A stretch of 64,000 nt of DNA, from the NCBI RefSeq assembly GCF_001439695.1, contig NZ_JYLL01000006.1:248001-312000 (forward strand), read 5' to 3'. The notes under the pieces were generated by a model that saw only the letters and a list, made by a program, of their open reading frames with translations, was not told the origin of the DNA and ran no database searches. Below are positions 36,372 to 46,169 of this stretch, one piece after another (the first letter of the stretch is position 1; every line of letters starts with the position of its first letter). The position numbers were made by a program, and so were the translations under genes. The stretch comes from Pseudomonas veronii. GTDB taxonomy: Bacteria; Pseudomonadota; Gammaproteobacteria; Pseudomonadales; Pseudomonadaceae.

Positions 36372-36447
36372 TGGCGGAGCGGACGGGGGTTAGAACCCAC
36401 ACCCCCGGCGTGGTGACCCGATGGATACGTGGGTCAGCTGCCGCTCC
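36372..36447 (-). other. Structured 76-nt element, tRNA-sized, identity unknown
   Basis: Read on the minus strand, a perfect 7-bp outer stem GGAGCGG/CCGCTCC encloses two hairpins (TGACCC/GGGTCA with an 11-nt loop, CGGGGGT/ACCCCCG with a 10-nt loop), and the unit ends in GCCA. The length and 3' end equal those of a tRNA, and a GGTTCTAACC segment recalls a T-loop, but no D-arm or standard anticodon arm can be folded. It could be a decayed tRNA, a structured RNA or an mRNA 3'-end structure of hupB. Confidence 0.45.
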
Positions 36448-36500
36448 GCTGCCAGGCCAGACCTGCGTCGGACCCGGGTAGGTAAAGGCTTGATCGAGGC

Positions 36501-36773
36501 TTAGTTAACGGCTTCTTTCAGGGCTTTACCGGCTTTGAAACCTGGTTTCTTGGCAGCAGCGATTTGCAGTGCTTTGCCAGTCTGTGGGTTACGGCCAGTG
36601 CGAGCTGGGCGGTCAGTCACAGAAAAAGTACCGAAGCCTACCAGTACCACCGAATCGCCGGCCTTCAGAGCGCCAGTGACGGATTCGATTACTGCGTCCA
36701 GCGCACGGCCAGCAGCAGCTTTCGGGATATCAGCGGATGCGGCGATAGCATCAATCAGTTCCGACTTGTTCAC
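36501..36773 (-). CDS. hupB: DNA-binding protein HU, beta type
   Basis: 90 residues starting with GTG at 36773 ([16 protein letters not shown]); AGGGG is upstream. The DNA-binding arm motif GRNPQTGK is present. HU bends and compacts DNA as a dimer. Downstream of lon with a 148-bp gap, as usual in pseudomonads. Confidence 0.96.
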   Translation of the reverse strand: MNKSELIDAIAASADIPKAAAGRALDAVIESVTGALKAGDSVVLVGFGTFSVTDRPARTGRNPQTGKALQIAAAKKPGFKAGKALKEAVN

Positions 36774-36916
36774 TCTAAGTCCCCTTATATATCTATTGAG
36801 TATGATTCTAAGTTTTTTGGTGAAAGCAAAAACCAGTGCTGAATGGCCTACAGACACTTAAGAGCCGCTTTATAACAAGGGCTCTAAAAAGCTGTCAAGG
36901 AAGCCCCCAGGCTTTA

Positions 36917-36930
36917 ACGCATTAATGCGT
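36917..36930. other. Perfect 14-bp palindrome at the lon stop codon
   Basis: ACGCATTAATGCGT, overlapping the last codons and stop of lon (stop at 36922-36924). It is too short for a terminator and its role is unknown; a protein-binding site upstream of hupB is possible. Confidence 0.4.
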
Positions 36931-39318
36931 GCTAATTCTTTCCTTGGAATCAGACTCGCGCTTTTCGTCCTTCGCGACTATCTCCGGAGCCACATCCGGC
37001 AAGGGCTCCGGCGCGTATTGCAGCGCAATTTGCAGGACCTCGTCAATCCATTTAACCGGTTTAATCTGAAGATCTTGCTTGATATTGTCAGGAATTTCCT
37101 TCAAGTCGCGGACATTCTCTTCAGGAATGATCACGGTCTTGATTCCACCCCGGTGTGCGGCGAGCAATTTTTCTTTCAGACCACCGATGGCCAATACCTG
37201 GCCACGCAGGGTGATTTCCCCGGTCATGGCCACATCGGCGCGTACCGGAATGCCGGTCAGGGCCGATACCAGGGCCGTACACATGCCTACGCCAGCGCTA
37301 GGGCCGTCTTTCGGGGTCGCCCCCTCCGGCATGTGGATATGGACGTCGTGCTTCTCATGGAAGTCCAGGGGAATCCCCAGGCTCCGGGCGCGGCTGCGCA
37401 CCACGGTCTGCGCGGCGGTGATGGATTCGACCATCACGTCACCCAGGGAACCGGTCTTGATCAATTGGCCCTTGCCCGGGATCACCGCGGCTTCGATGGT
37501 CAGCAATTCGCCACCCACCTGGGTCCACGCCAGGCCAGTCACCTGCCCTACCTGATCCTGCTGTTCCGCCAACCCGTAGCTGAATTTACGCACGCCCAGA
37601 TAGTGCTCCAGCACATCGGCGGTAATCTTCACCGAGAAGCGTTTTTCCAGCGCATGCTCCTTGACCGCCTTGCGGCAAATCTTCGCAATCTGGCGCTCAA
37701 GCCCCCGTACACCGGCCTCGCGGGTGTAGTAACGCACCATATCGCGGATCGACTCGACCTCGAATTCAATCTCGCCTTTCTTCAGGCCATTGGCCGAAAT
37801 CTGCTTGGGCGCGAGGTATTTGACGGCGATGTTGATCTTCTCGTCTTCGGTGTAACCCGGCAGACGAATCACCTCCATCCGGTCCAGCAACGCTGGCGGA
37901 ATGTTCATGGAGTTGGAGGTACACAGGAACATTACGTCGGACAGATCGTAGTCGACTTCCAGGTAATGGTCGTTGAAATTATGGTTCTGCTCAGGATCGA
38001 GCACTTCGAGCAAGGCCGATGCCGGATCGCCACGCATGTCGCTGCCCATTTTGTCGATTTCATCGAGCAGGAACAGCGGGTTGCGCACGCCGACCTTTGT
38101 CATCTTTTGAATCAATCTTCCTGGCATCGAACCGATATATGTGCGGCGATGACCACGGATTTCCGCTTCATCACGCACGCCGCCAAGGGCCATTCGCACG
38201 AATTTACGGTTGGTGGCATTGGCAATCGACTCGGCCAGGGAGGTTTTACCCACACCCGGCGGACCGACCAGGCACAACACCGGGCCACGAATTTTCTTCA
38301 CGCGCTTTTGCACGGCGAGGTATTCGAGAATGCGTTCTTTGACTTCTTCGAGGCCGTAATGGTCGGCATCGAGGATATCTTCGGCGCGAGCCAGGTCCAG
38401 GCGCACCTTGGTCTGAGCCTTCCACGGCACCTGCACCAACCAATCGATGTAGGAACGAACCACGGTGGCTTCGGCCGACATCGGCGACATTTGCTTGAGC
38501 TTGTTCAGCTCGGCGTTGGCCTTGGTCAGGGCGTCTTTCGGCAGGCCGGCGGAATCGATGCGCTTTTTCAGCTCTTCGATTTCGTTGTGGCCTTCCTCGC
38601 TGTCGCCGAGTTCCTTCTGAATGGCCTTCATCTGCTCATTCAGGTAGTACTCGCGCTGGCTGCGCTCCATTTGTTTCTTCACGCGACCACGGATGCGCTT
38701 TTCAACCTGCAGCAGGTCGATTTCGGCATCGAGCAGCGCCAGGACGTGTTCGACACGGGCCGGCAGGTCGATGATTTCGAGGATGTCTTGCTTCTGCTCG
38801 ATTTTCAGCGCCATGTGCGCGGCCATGGTGTCGACCAGGCGGCTAGGCTCATCAATGCTGTTGAGGGAAGACAGGACTTCAGCCGGGACTTTCTTGCCCA
38901 ACTGCACATACTGCTCGAATTGCGAGAGCAGGCTGCGTACAAATACTTCGGACTCGCGCTCCGGGGCCTCGACTTCGTCGATCAGTGCCACTTCGGCGCG
39001 CAGGTGGCCGTCCACCTCCATGAAGCGCTCGACCGCACCGCGCTGCTCACCTTCCACCAACACCTTGACAGTGCCGTCGGGCAGCTTGAGCAATTGCAGG
39101 ACAGTCGCAACGGTACCGACGCGATACAGGGCATCTTCGCCTGGATCATCATCAGCAGGATTTCTCTGGGCCAACAGCAGGATCTGCTTGTCGCCCGTCA
39201 TCGCGGCCTCGAGGGCTTCGATAGACTTCTCGCGCCCCACGAACAGCGGGATAACCATGTGCGGATAGACGACGACATCACGCAACGGCAGGAGAGGCAA
39301 TTCGATGGTTGTCTTCAT
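36922..39318 (-). CDS. lon: ATP-dependent protease Lon
   Basis: 798 residues from the ATG at 39318, where the family's N-terminus LPLLPLRDVVVYP begins. N-terminal substrate domain, AAA+ module with Walker A GPPGVGKTS and Walker B FLLDEIDKM, and a C-terminal serine-lysine protease domain (PKDGPSAGVGM with the catalytic Ser, lysine further on in KLLAAHRGG region). Degrades misfolded and regulatory proteins. A sigma-32-like promoter lies upstream at 39360-39388. Confidence 0.97.
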   Translation of the reverse strand: MKTTIELPLLPLRDVVVYPHMVIPLFVGREKSIEALEAAMTGDKQILLLAQRNPADDDPGEDALYRVGTVATVLQLLKLPDGTVKVLVEGEQRGAVERFMEVDGHLRAEVALIDEVEAPERESEVFVRSLLSQFEQYVQLGKKVPAEVLSSLNSIDEPSRLVDTMAAHMALKIEQKQDILEIIDLPARVEHVLALLDAEIDLLQVEKRIRGRVKKQMERSQREYYLNEQMKAIQKELGDSEEGHNEIEELKKRIDSAGLPKDALTKANAELNKLKQMSPMSAEATVVRSYIDWLVQVPWKAQTKVRLDLARAEDILDADHYGLEEVKERILEYLAVQKRVKKIRGPVLCLVGPPGVGKTSLAESIANATNRKFVRMALGGVRDEAEIRGHRRTYIGSMPGRLIQKMTKVGVRNPLFLLDEIDKMGSDMRGDPASALLEVLDPEQNHNFNDHYLEVDYDLSDVMFLCTSNSMNIPPALLDRMEVIRLPGYTEDEKINIAVKYLAPKQISANGLKKGEIEFEVESIRDMVRYYTREAGVRGLERQIAKICRKAVKEHALEKRFSVKITADVLEHYLGVRKFSYGLAEQQDQVGQVTGLAWTQVGGELLTIEAAVIPGKGQLIKTGSLGDVMVESITAAQTVVRSRARSLGIPLDFHEKHDVHIHMPEGATPKDGPSAGVGMCTALVSALTGIPVRADVAMTGEITLRGQVLAIGGLKEKLLAAHRGGIKTVIIPEENVRDLKEIPDNIKQDLQIKPVKWIDEVLQIALQYAPEPLPDVAPEIVAKDEKRESDSKERISTH

Positions 39319-39359
39319 GATTTCGCCTCTATGACAGTTGAAAAGTAAGCATGAAACCA

Positions 39360-39388
39360 AGATGGGGGCTGCCGGCAAAAAAAACAAG
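39360..39388 (-). promoter_or_regulatory. Heat-shock (sigma-32-like) promoter of lon
   Basis: On the minus strand: CTTGTTT (39388-39382), 14 bases, CCCCATCT (39367-39360). This fits the sigma-32 pattern CTTGAAA-N13-15-CCCCATnT, and lies 42 bp before the lon start. Confidence 0.75.
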
Positions 39389-39430
39389 CTCAATGCCAGC
39401 AGTTAAATGCAGGAAAAACACGCCCTTAAA

Positions 39431-39460
39431 ACAAAAGGGGCCCCTAAAGGCCCCTTGTTG
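39431..39460 (-). terminator. Terminator after clpX
   Basis: AAGGGGCC/GGCCCCTT stem (39435-39442 and 39449-39456) followed on the minus strand by a TTTTGTTTT tract. It separates clpX from lon. Confidence 0.85.
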
Positions 39461-39479
39461 TTATGCAGCAGCCGGACGC

Positions 39480-40763
39480 TTACGCGTCTGGCGCAGCCTT
39501 GGCAGCCGGCTCACTGTTTTCATAGATATACAGTGGCTTGGACTTGCCTTCGATAACGCTTTCGTCGATCACCACTTTGCTCACCTCGGACTGCGAGGGG
39601 ATTTCGTACATGGTGTCGAGCAGTACGCCTTCGAGGATCGAACGCAGGCCACGCGCACCGGTTTTGCGCTCCAGTGCCCGCTTGGCCACTGATTTGAGTG
39701 CGTCGGTACGGAACTCGAGGTCTACGCCTTCCATTTCGAACAGCTTGGCATATTGTTTGGTCAGGGCGTTTTTCGGCTCGGTGAGGATCTGAATCAGAGC
39801 AGCCTCATCCAGCTCGTCCAATGTCGCCAGGACCGGCAGACGACCAACGAATTCCGGGATCAGACCAAACTTGACCAGATCGTCAGGTTCGACTTCACGC
39901 AGGGACTCGCCCACCTTCTTGCCTTCTTCCTTGCTGCGCACTTCCGCACTGAAGCCGATGCCGCCACGGGTGGAACGGTTTTGAATAACCTTTTCCAGAC
40001 CGGAGAACGCACCGCCGCAGATGAACAGGATATTGCGCGTATCAACCTGAAGGAACTCCTGCTGTGGATGCTTGCGGCCGCCTTGTGGCGGTACGGAAGC
40101 AACCGTGCCTTCGATCAGTTTCAACAAGGCTTGCTGCACGCCTTCACCGGAAACATCCCGAGTGATCGACGGGTTGTCGGACTTGCGCGAAATCTTATCG
40201 ATTTCGTCGATGTAGACGATACCCATCTGGGCCTTCTCTACGTCGTAGTCGCACTTCTGCAGCAACTTCTGAATGATGTTCTCGACGTCCTCACCCACGT
40301 AGCCAGCCTCGGTGAGGGTGGTGGCGTCGGCGATGGTGAACGGAACGTTCAGCAGGCGAGCGAGGGTTTCCGCAAGCAGGGTTTTACCCGAGCCTGTAGG
40401 ACCGATCAGCAAGATGTTGCTCTTGCCGAGCTCGACTTCGTCGTTTTTCTTGTCACGCTGGTTCAAACGCTTGTAGTGGTTGTACACCGCTACGGCCAGA
40501 ACCTTTTTTGCACGCTCTTGACCAATCACGTACTGATCAAGGATGCCGCTGATTTCTTTAGGCGAAGGCAATTTATGCGCGCTGCTTTCGGCCTGGGCTT
40601 CCTGCACCTCCTCACGGATGATGTCATTGCACAGGTCGACGCACTCGTCGCAGATAAAGACCGAGGGGCCGGCAATCAATTTGCGTACTTCATGCTGGCT
40701 TTTGCCACAGAAGGAGCAATAGAGCAGCTTGCCGTTGTCCTCGCCGTTGCGGGTGTCAGTCAT
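39480..40763 (-). CDS. clpX: ATP-dependent Clp protease ATP-binding subunit ClpX
   Basis: 427 residues from the ATG at 40763 ([20 protein letters not shown]). The N-terminal zinc domain has CSFCGKSQ and [11 protein letters not shown]+ landmarks: Walker A GPTGSGKT, Walker B VYIDEIDK, and the ClpP-binding loop in the middle region. It unfolds substrates into ClpP. Follows clpP by 112 bp, with a TGCGGGCTT/AAGCCCGCA hairpin (40811-40832) between them that may stall or protect the transcript. Confidence 0.97.
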   Translation of the reverse strand: MTDTRNGEDNGKLLYCSFCGKSQHEVRKLIAGPSVFICDECVDLCNDIIREEVQEAQAESSAHKLPSPKEISGILDQYVIGQERAKKVLAVAVYNHYKRLNQRDKKNDEVELGKSNILLIGPTGSGKTLLAETLARLLNVPFTIADATTLTEAGYVGEDVENIIQKLLQKCDYDVEKAQMGIVYIDEIDKISRKSDNPSITRDVSGEGVQQALLKLIEGTVASVPPQGGRKHPQQEFLQVDTRNILFICGGAFSGLEKVIQNRSTRGGIGFSAEVRSKEEGKKVGESLREVEPDDLVKFGLIPEFVGRLPVLATLDELDEAALIQILTEPKNALTKQYAKLFEMEGVDLEFRTDALKSVAKRALERKTGARGLRSILEGVLLDTMYEIPSQSEVSKVVIDESVIEGKSKPLYIYENSEPAAKAAPDA

Positions 40764-40810
40764 TCGTTCGATCCAAATCCGATAGGCTTGCAACACAAGA
40801 TGAAGGCTTA

Positions 40811-40832
40811 TGCGGGCTTTTTCAAGCCCGCA
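40811..40832. other. Hairpin in the clpP-clpX gap
   Basis: 9-bp stem TGCGGGCTT/AAGCCCGCA with a 4-nt loop. No T tract on the minus strand, so probably an mRNA-processing or partial-termination structure. Confidence 0.6.
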
Positions 40833-40875
40833 GGTGATCGGACTTGCCGACCTGGCCTATTTTGAGCTGCTTATA

Positions 40876-41511
40876 TTAAGCGGGGCGCTTGTCAATCACT
40901 GCGTCGATCAACCCGTAATCACGCGCGGCTTCGGCGCTCATGAAATTGTCACGGTTGGTATCACGCTCGATTTCTTCCAAGGTGTGCCCGCTGTGCTTGG
41001 CCATCAGCGTGTTAAGACGCTCACGAATAAAGAGGATTTCCTTGGCATGGATTTCGATGTCCGATGCCTGGCCCTGGAAACCGCCCAGTGGCTGGTGAAT
41101 CATCACGCGCGAGTTCGGCAGGCAGTAACGCTTGCCTTCGGCACCTGCGGTCAGCAGGAAAGCGCCCATGCTGCAGGCTTGGCCGATGCAGGTGGTCGAC
41201 ACGTTTGGCTTGATGAACTGCATGGTGTCGTAGATCGACATGCCCGCGGTCACCGAACCGCCCGGCGAGTTAATGTAAAGATGGATGTCCTTGTCCGGGT
41301 TTTCCGCTTCAAGGAACAGCAGTTGCGCACAAATCAGGTTGGCCATGTAGTCCTCTACCGGCCCCACCAAAAAGATCACTCGCTCCTTGAGCAGGCGCGA
41401 GTAGATGTCGTAGGCGCGTTCGCCACGAGCGGACTGCTCGACAACCATCGGGACCAGGCCGCCTGCGGCCTGGATATCAGAGTTCTGCTGAATATAGGAA
41501 TTACGGAACAT
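40876..41511 (-). CDS. clpP: ATP-dependent Clp protease proteolytic subunit
   Basis: 211 residues. Catalytic serine in GQACSMGAF, histidine in MMIHQP-type [10 protein letters not shown], and the aspartate in the C-terminal part. Forms the 14-mer proteolytic chamber for ClpX/ClpA. Between tig and clpX, the standard order. Confidence 0.97.
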   Translation of the reverse strand: MFRNSYIQQNSDIQAAGGLVPMVVEQSARGERAYDIYSRLLKERVIFLVGPVEDYMANLICAQLLFLEAENPDKDIHLYINSPGGSVTAGMSIYDTMQFIKPNVSTTCIGQACSMGAFLLTAGAEGKRYCLPNSRVMIHQPLGGFQGQASDIEIHAKEILFIRERLNTLMAKHSGHTLEEIERDTNRDNFMSAEAARDYGLIDAVIDKRPA

Positions 41512-41551
41512 GCTCTGCAGTTACTCCCAAATAGTCATGTCTTGAAAACGC

Positions 41552-41576
41552 ATAAGCCAGCGCGAGGCTGGCTTAT
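41552..41576 (-). terminator. Hairpin between tig and clpP
   Basis: 10-bp stem ATAAGCCAGC/GCTGGCTTAT with a 5-nt loop; on the minus strand a GCGTTTTC tail follows. A likely partial terminator downstream of tig. Confidence 0.7.
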
Positions 41577-41602
41577 GGTTGTATTTCAAACGAGTTGGAC
41601 AA

Positions 41603-42913
41603 TCAGTCGGCTTGTGCTGCTTCCGCCGGCTTGACTGCTTCTTCGTAAGAGACCGCTTTATCGGTCACCTTAGCCTTCTGCAGAACAGTATCCACAACTT
41701 GTTCTTCCAGCACAACCGAACGTACTTCGTTCAGTTGCTGGTCGTTCTTGTAGTACCAAGCCACAACCTGCTCAGGCTCCTGGTAGGCCGAAGCCATTTC
41801 CTGGATCATTTCACGAACGCGGTCTTCGTCAGGCTTGAGGTCGAACTGCTTGACCACTTCAGCCACGATCAGGCCCAGCACGACGCGGCGCTTGGCTTGC
41901 TCTTCGAACAGCTCGGCCGGCAGTTGGTCAGGTTTGATGTTGCCACCAAACTGCTGAACGGCTTGTACGCGCAGGCGATCCACTTCGTTGGACAGCAAAG
42001 CCTTAGGCACTTCGATCGGGTTGGCGGTCAGCAGACCGTCCATGACCTGGTTCTTGACCTTGGACTTGATGGCCTGACGCAGCTCGCGCTGCATGTTCTT
42101 GCGAACTTCGGTGCGGAAGCCGTCGATGCCGGTTTCCTTGATGCCGAATTGAGCGAAGAACTCTTCGTTCAGCTCTGGCAGCTTAGGCTCGGACACGCTG
42201 TTGACCGTCACGGTGAACTCGGCGGCTTTGCCGGCCAGGTCCAGGTTCTGGTAGTCAGCCGGGAAAGTCAGGTTCAGAACGCGCTCTTCGCCGGCTTTTG
42301 CGCCAACCAGGCCGTCTTCGAAACCCGGGATCATGCGGTTGGAACCCAGCACCAGCTGAGTACCCTTGGCGGAGCCGCCAGCGAATGCTTCGCCGTCAAC
42401 CTTGCCCACGAAATCGATGTTCAGCTGGTCTTCGTTCTGGGCAGCACGTTCGGCCACTTCGAAACGGGTGTTCTGCTTGCGCAGGATTTCCAGCATGTTG
42501 TCCAGGTCGGCATCAGCCACTTCGGCGCTCAGGCGCTCGATCGCGATACCGTCGAAGCCGGCAACTTCGAACTCTGGGAACACTTCGAATACAGCAACGT
42601 ATTCCAGGTCCTTGCCCGCTTCCAGGGACTTAGGCTCGATCGAAGGCGAACCAGCCGGGTTCAGCTTTTGCTCGACAACCGCTTCGTAGAACGACGCCTG
42701 GATCACGTCGCCTACCGCTTCCTGACGCGCATCAGCACCAAAACGGCGCTTGATTTCGCTCATTGGCACTTTGCCTGGACGGAAGCCAGCGATCTTGGCC
42801 TTTTGGGCAGTCTGCTGCAGACGCTTGTTGACCGCAGTCTCGATGCGCTCTGCCGGCACGGTGATGCTCAGGCGGCGCTCGAGAGCAGTAGTATTTTCAA
42901 CAGAAACTTGCAT
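41603..42913 (-). CDS. tig: Trigger factor
   Basis: 436 residues from the ATG at 42913 ([17 protein letters not shown]); GAGGAA lies upstream. Ribosome-binding domain with [13 protein letters not shown] (the signature near residue 43), FKBP-type isomerase domain, and helical C-terminal chaperone arms. First folding helper for nascent chains. A group II intron is inserted 50 bp upstream of the start codon, in the sense direction, so the tig leader must be spliced, or tig must be transcribed from a promoter inside or after the intron. Confidence 0.97.
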   Translation of the reverse strand: MQVSVENTTALERRLSITVPAERIETAVNKRLQQTAQKAKIAGFRPGKVPMSEIKRRFGADARQEAVGDVIQASFYEAVVEQKLNPAGSPSIEPKSLEAGKDLEYVAVFEVFPEFEVAGFDGIAIERLSAEVADADLDNMLEILRKQNTRFEVAERAAQNEDQLNIDFVGKVDGEAFAGGSAKGTQLVLGSNRMIPGFEDGLVGAKAGEERVLNLTFPADYQNLDLAGKAAEFTVTVNSVSEPKLPELNEEFFAQFGIKETGIDGFRTEVRKNMQRELRQAIKSKVKNQVMDGLLTANPIEVPKALLSNEVDRLRVQAVQQFGGNIKPDQLPAELFEEQAKRRVVLGLIVAEVVKQFDLKPDEDRVREMIQEMASAYQEPEQVVAWYYKNDQQLNEVRSVVLEEQVVDTVLQKAKVTDKAVSYEEAVKPAEAAQAD

Positions 42914-43004
42914 GGATATTCCTCGTTGCACAGACGTTAGCCGGCCGTTTCCGACCCCAGAATGTCGGGTAGAGATGGGCCATTACTGGCCCACCTCCCC
43001 CTAA

Positions 43005-43038
43005 GAACCGTACGTGCGAGTTTCCCCGCATACGGCTC
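43005..43038 (-). ncRNA. Group II intron domain V
   Basis: 34 nt, beginning GAGCCGTATGCGGGGAAAC and ending CGTACGGTTC on the minus strand: the catalytic domain V hairpin with two helices and a GAAA-type tip. It is the most conserved part of the ribozyme and is intact. Confidence 0.93.
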
Positions 43039-43042
43039 GGGC

Positions 43043-44746
43043 CTAATCAAAACCCCCGGTAAGGGGAGCCGGTTTGTTCACTGTCAATCCGCGAGCGTGT
43101 AGCCGCTGGTGACAAAGGGGGTGCAATAGTACCCGGTTATTTAGGGAGTCTCCACCGCCTTTTGTGCGGTACAGAATGTGGTGATCATGCCACCCCGTCT
43201 CCTTCGTAATCGGTAACTTACATATTGGACACAATCCTTTCTGACTCTGGAAAAGGCTCAAGATTTGCTTACGGTACGCCAGCCTTTTGAGCATCTGTTC
43301 CATACGCCTTTTCTCACCCATTTCCTCCATAGAAGGATCGAAGGGGTTGTACTCCCCACTCACCTTCTTGTGTCGTTCGATCGGAGTGCTCGCTAGCGAG
43401 TACAACTCGATCGTTCGCATCTCTCCCTTGTCATTCATCGTCGCGGTAGCAAACACCCCTTTCCGCCCCTTCATGGGTTTAAAGTATTTCGCTCCGATCC
43501 ACTGGAGTGTTTTCTTAGGGTGTCGCCGTTTTGCCCAACGCCATAGAGCCAGAAAGATCATGTAATCCATGCGGCTATACGCTTTCTTGGCTACCACAGG
43601 CTGGTGATAGAACGCCCAGCCACGCAGTATCGGATTCAGCTGTCGGATCAGATCCTCCTGCCTTACCGTTTTGCTGGTACTGATGACCTCCCTTACCTTG
43701 CTATAGAACGCTTTCACGTTTTTCTTGCTTGGCTTGATCAGAAGCTTCCCATCGTACTTGCGGAAATTCCAACCTAGAAAGTCAAAGCCTTCCTTTATAT
43801 GGACGACACGCGTCTTCTCGAGTGACAACTGCAGCCCCCGCACTGCTAGGAACTGCTCTACCCAAGGTCTGACTTCAGTTTCCAGCACCTCTCGCGAGGT
43901 TCCGGTTATCACAAAGTCATCCGCATAACGCACCACATTGATTTTCAGCTTCTTGGCCTTGGTCACACCCAGATGTTGCTTAAGTTGTGACTCCAGCCCA
44001 TCCAGCACCAGATTCGCCAAGCTGGGCGAGACAATCCCGCCCTGTGGCGTACCGGCATCCGTTGCCTGTAGCTGGCCTTTATGAATCACGCCAGCTTTCA
44101 ACCATTTTCGGAGAACCACCTTATCCGTTGGGACGTTGGTGATAAGCCAGTCATGATTGATATGGTCAAAGCAGCCTTTGATGTCCGCCTCCAAAACCCA
44201 TTGGGCCGAAACCTTCTTGGATAGGCATACGAACAACTGCCCCATTGCATCCGCCGTAGATCGCTCGATCCTAAAGCCGTAGCTGTTTGGATCGCCGGTG
44301 GTTTCTGCAATGGGTGCCAGAGCAAGCAAATACAACGCCTGCATTGCCCTGTCCGTCATGGTCGGAATGCCCAGAGGGCGCTCTTTTCCATTTGACTTCG
44401 GAATAAACACACGCCGTAAAGGCCGTGGTTTATAACCGTGGCGCTTCAACCCATTTGCCGCCTTCCATTTGGCATCGGGTGTATCCCAGAGCACGCGGTC
44501 GACTCCCGCCGTGCGCTTACCCTGGTTTTCAGTGACTCGCCGTACGGCCAAGTATCTGGCCGAGCGTGAGCGGGTCAGCATCCGCTGCAAGGCTTTCACC
44601 CTGCGCCAGTTGCCTTCCCGACAAGCCTTCGCAATCCGTATCTGCATCGCCCGGACATTCCGCTGAACACGCCACCAATCGATGTCATGCCATTGTTGCG
44701 GAGCGCCGGAAGGCGCAGACACGGCCAATTGGCTATGTTCTAACAT
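43043..44746 (-). CDS. ltrA: Group II intron reverse transcriptase/maturase
   Basis: 567 residues. N-terminal RT-N domain (WRVQRNVRAMQIRIAKA), reverse transcriptase with the catalytic YADDF (near residue 268), thumb/maturase domain X, and a C-terminal HNH endonuclease (CPICKLPI, DHHILYRTKGGG, LLHPLCHQRLH). No frameshift or stop, so the intron is probably active or recently mobile. Its GC content is lower than that of the neighbouring genes, a sign of foreign origin. Confidence 0.95.
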   Translation of the reverse strand: MLEHSQLAVSAPSGAPQQWHDIDWWRVQRNVRAMQIRIAKACREGNWRRVKALQRMLTRSRSARYLAVRRVTENQGKRTAGVDRVLWDTPDAKWKAANGLKRHGYKPRPLRRVFIPKSNGKERPLGIPTMTDRAMQALYLLALAPIAETTGDPNSYGFRIERSTADAMGQLFVCLSKKVSAQWVLEADIKGCFDHINHDWLITNVPTDKVVLRKWLKAGVIHKGQLQATDAGTPQGGIVSPSLANLVLDGLESQLKQHLGVTKAKKLKINVVRYADDFVITGTSREVLETEVRPWVEQFLAVRGLQLSLEKTRVVHIKEGFDFLGWNFRKYDGKLLIKPSKKNVKAFYSKVREVISTSKTVRQEDLIRQLNPILRGWAFYHQPVVAKKAYSRMDYMIFLALWRWAKRRHPKKTLQWIGAKYFKPMKGRKGVFATATMNDKGEMRTIELYSLASTPIERHKKVSGEYNPFDPSMEEMGEKRRMEQMLKRLAYRKQILSLFQSQKGLCPICKLPITKETGWHDHHILYRTKGGGDSLNNRVLLHPLCHQRLHARGLTVNKPAPLTGGFD

Positions 44747-45395
44747 GCTGCCTTCCTCTCAAGTTGCCCCAAGCGAAAGACGCACACATCCCCTGACGGG
44801 AATGGACGCTCCCGCCAGGGTTGGATTAATAGAAGATCCGTTACAGCTGGATCTCTAGGTTTATTGAGACAGGTTCACTCAGAGTTCATGCGACGAAAGA
44901 CCACGCAGAAGTCTGCCCGGTTTCCCGTGGAGCAATGTTCCAGCCCCTATCCGGGCCATTACAGCCCGGCTTTCGCTTTCTCTGCGATCCCATACCCGCA
45001 CAGCCAACGGATCACCTTGCGGTTCACCTGCCCGAAGGCAGCCATACGGGCTTACCACGTTCCCTGCCTGTCACACGACTGGGTTAGAGTCTGCCTATTC
45101 GCCGGCGACCTTATGTGACGACGTGTTCCGACCCTTGACCAGAACAACCGGTCGCATCACCTTTTTGGTTAATGCCTATCAGCAGATTAGGCACCGTAAT
45201 GCTGACGACGTTTATTAGCAGTTCACTTGTGTTACCCATACCAGCCAGCCTAGCGCCTCAACCCGGTACTGCTCCGAGCATCTGCGCTCCGCCTCACGGC
45301 GAAGACGCACCCATACGGGGGCTACATTGTTGGAAGAGCTTCACACCCCACCGTTACCAGTGACGCATGTCTTCCTAGGCTATCGTTGGTCGCAC

Positions 45396-45820
45396 AACGA
45401 GTCCGCTGCCACTCCGAACAGGCAATGGTTGGACAATGACAGACAGAGCTTTCGCTCATGTCTCCGGTTTGATGTGAACAGGGACTGCCGAGGCAGCATG
45501 CTCAAAGAATTGTTACCTCCTGTTTCAAAAGCAGGAGGGAACCCCAGCGGGGATTCTCTCCCGCATGGGTTTAGCCCTGAATAGGGCTGATGTGTAGTAG
45601 GCACTCCAATACCGGAAATCCAGTACTGCGGTCGAGCCACCGAGCGCTAATCGACCTTGAGTTTGCCACCGCCGCTGCGGCAAGTCCTTGAAGGCATTGG
45701 ACTTCTGGGAGGGGTTTTTTTTCTTGGGATTGGGCACCCAAGCTCTCGGCTCTCTTTCGAAAACCCTTCAAGATGACTCTACACCTCGAAGTTTAGGAGA
45801 CACGCCACGCGTGTCGCACC
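45396..45820 (-). other. Unexplained 425-bp tig leader upstream of the intron
   Basis: No gene is convincing here. On the minus strand it starts with GTGCGACACG (5' G at 45819), the same seven-base start as the intron, then GACACGC/GCGTGTC and CCTCCTG/CAGGAGG hairpins (45800-45816; 45517-45539). One open frame from a TTG at 45771 to 45571 could encode 66 residues but lacks support. It may be a naturally long leader of tig or the 5' remnant of another intron. Confidence 0.4.
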
Positions 45821-45830
45821 AAGGGCATGC

Positions 45831-45859
45831 ATTCTAGTGGGTCAAACTCAAGAAGTCAC
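45831..45859 (-). promoter_or_regulatory. Predicted tig promoter
   Basis: On the minus strand: GTGACT (45859-45854), 17 bases, TAGAAT (45836-45831). Start of transcription would be near 45824, upstream of the leader and the intron. From here to 46120 nothing else is recognised. Confidence 0.6.
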
Positions 45860-46120
45860 CCTACTGGAAACGGGTAAAAAAACAGCAGGCAATTTATCGG
45901 TACGAAGACACTGTTGCGCCTCGCCCCGGTGACAAATACAGCCAATCGCGCCAGGGCTCTGCGCCGACCCTTCTATATATAGAAGAAGTCGCCAATCATC
46001 TCCCTGACGGCCGCCCCTGCGAACAGGACCGGCAGGCAGCGCGGCATCATCGAGACACATAAATACGACGAAACGCCCTGCCTTGCGACCCAGAACCTGC
46101 AGCCGCGGAATACTCGAACC

Positions 46121-46163
46121 ACTAAAACAAAAAAGGCGCCAGACTGTTAAATCTGGCGCCTTT
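46121..46163 (-). terminator. Terminator of the tRNA cluster
   Basis: 12-bp stem AAAGGCGCCAGA/TCTGGCGCCTTT followed on the minus strand by TTTTTTGTTTT. It lies 6 bp after tRNA-His. Confidence 0.92.
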
Positions 46164-46169
46164 CGAATA

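Larger units (their letters stand above)
42964..45395 (-). mobile_element. Group II intron with maturase, inserted in the tig leader
   Basis: About 2,432 nt on the minus strand. The 5' boundary at 45395 reads GTGCGACC, the group II consensus start; 650 nt of structured RNA precede the maturase gene in domain IV; the 34-nt domain V is at 43005-43038; domain VI is a 10-bp hairpin (AGGTGGGCCA/TGGCCCATCT, 42975-42998) with an unpaired A on its 3' side as branch point; the 3' end is at or near 42964 (...CCCGAC). The size suits a maturase-carrying class (CL-type with HNH endonuclease). Boundaries may be off by a few bases. The intron is on the same strand as tig. Confidence 0.88.

Noticed and set aside
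36372..36447. An ordinary tRNA gene
   Set aside because: The acceptor stem and GCCA end fit, but the D-arm and anticodon arm cannot be formed, so it is listed only as a structured element.
36925..39348. An 807-codon open frame on the plus strand opposite lon
   Set aside because: It is fully antisense to a certain gene and its codons mirror those of lon. Similar long antisense frames (22209-24242, 34486-36243) arise from high GC at third positions.
44770..44800. GTGTGCGTC near the maturase start as the intron 5' end
   Set aside because: It would leave under 50 nt for domains I to III; the GTGCGACC at 45395 gives the required length.
45571..45771. 66-codon frame on the minus strand in the tig leader
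   Set aside because: TTG start, weak ribosome site, no recognisable family, and the region looks like structured leader RNA.
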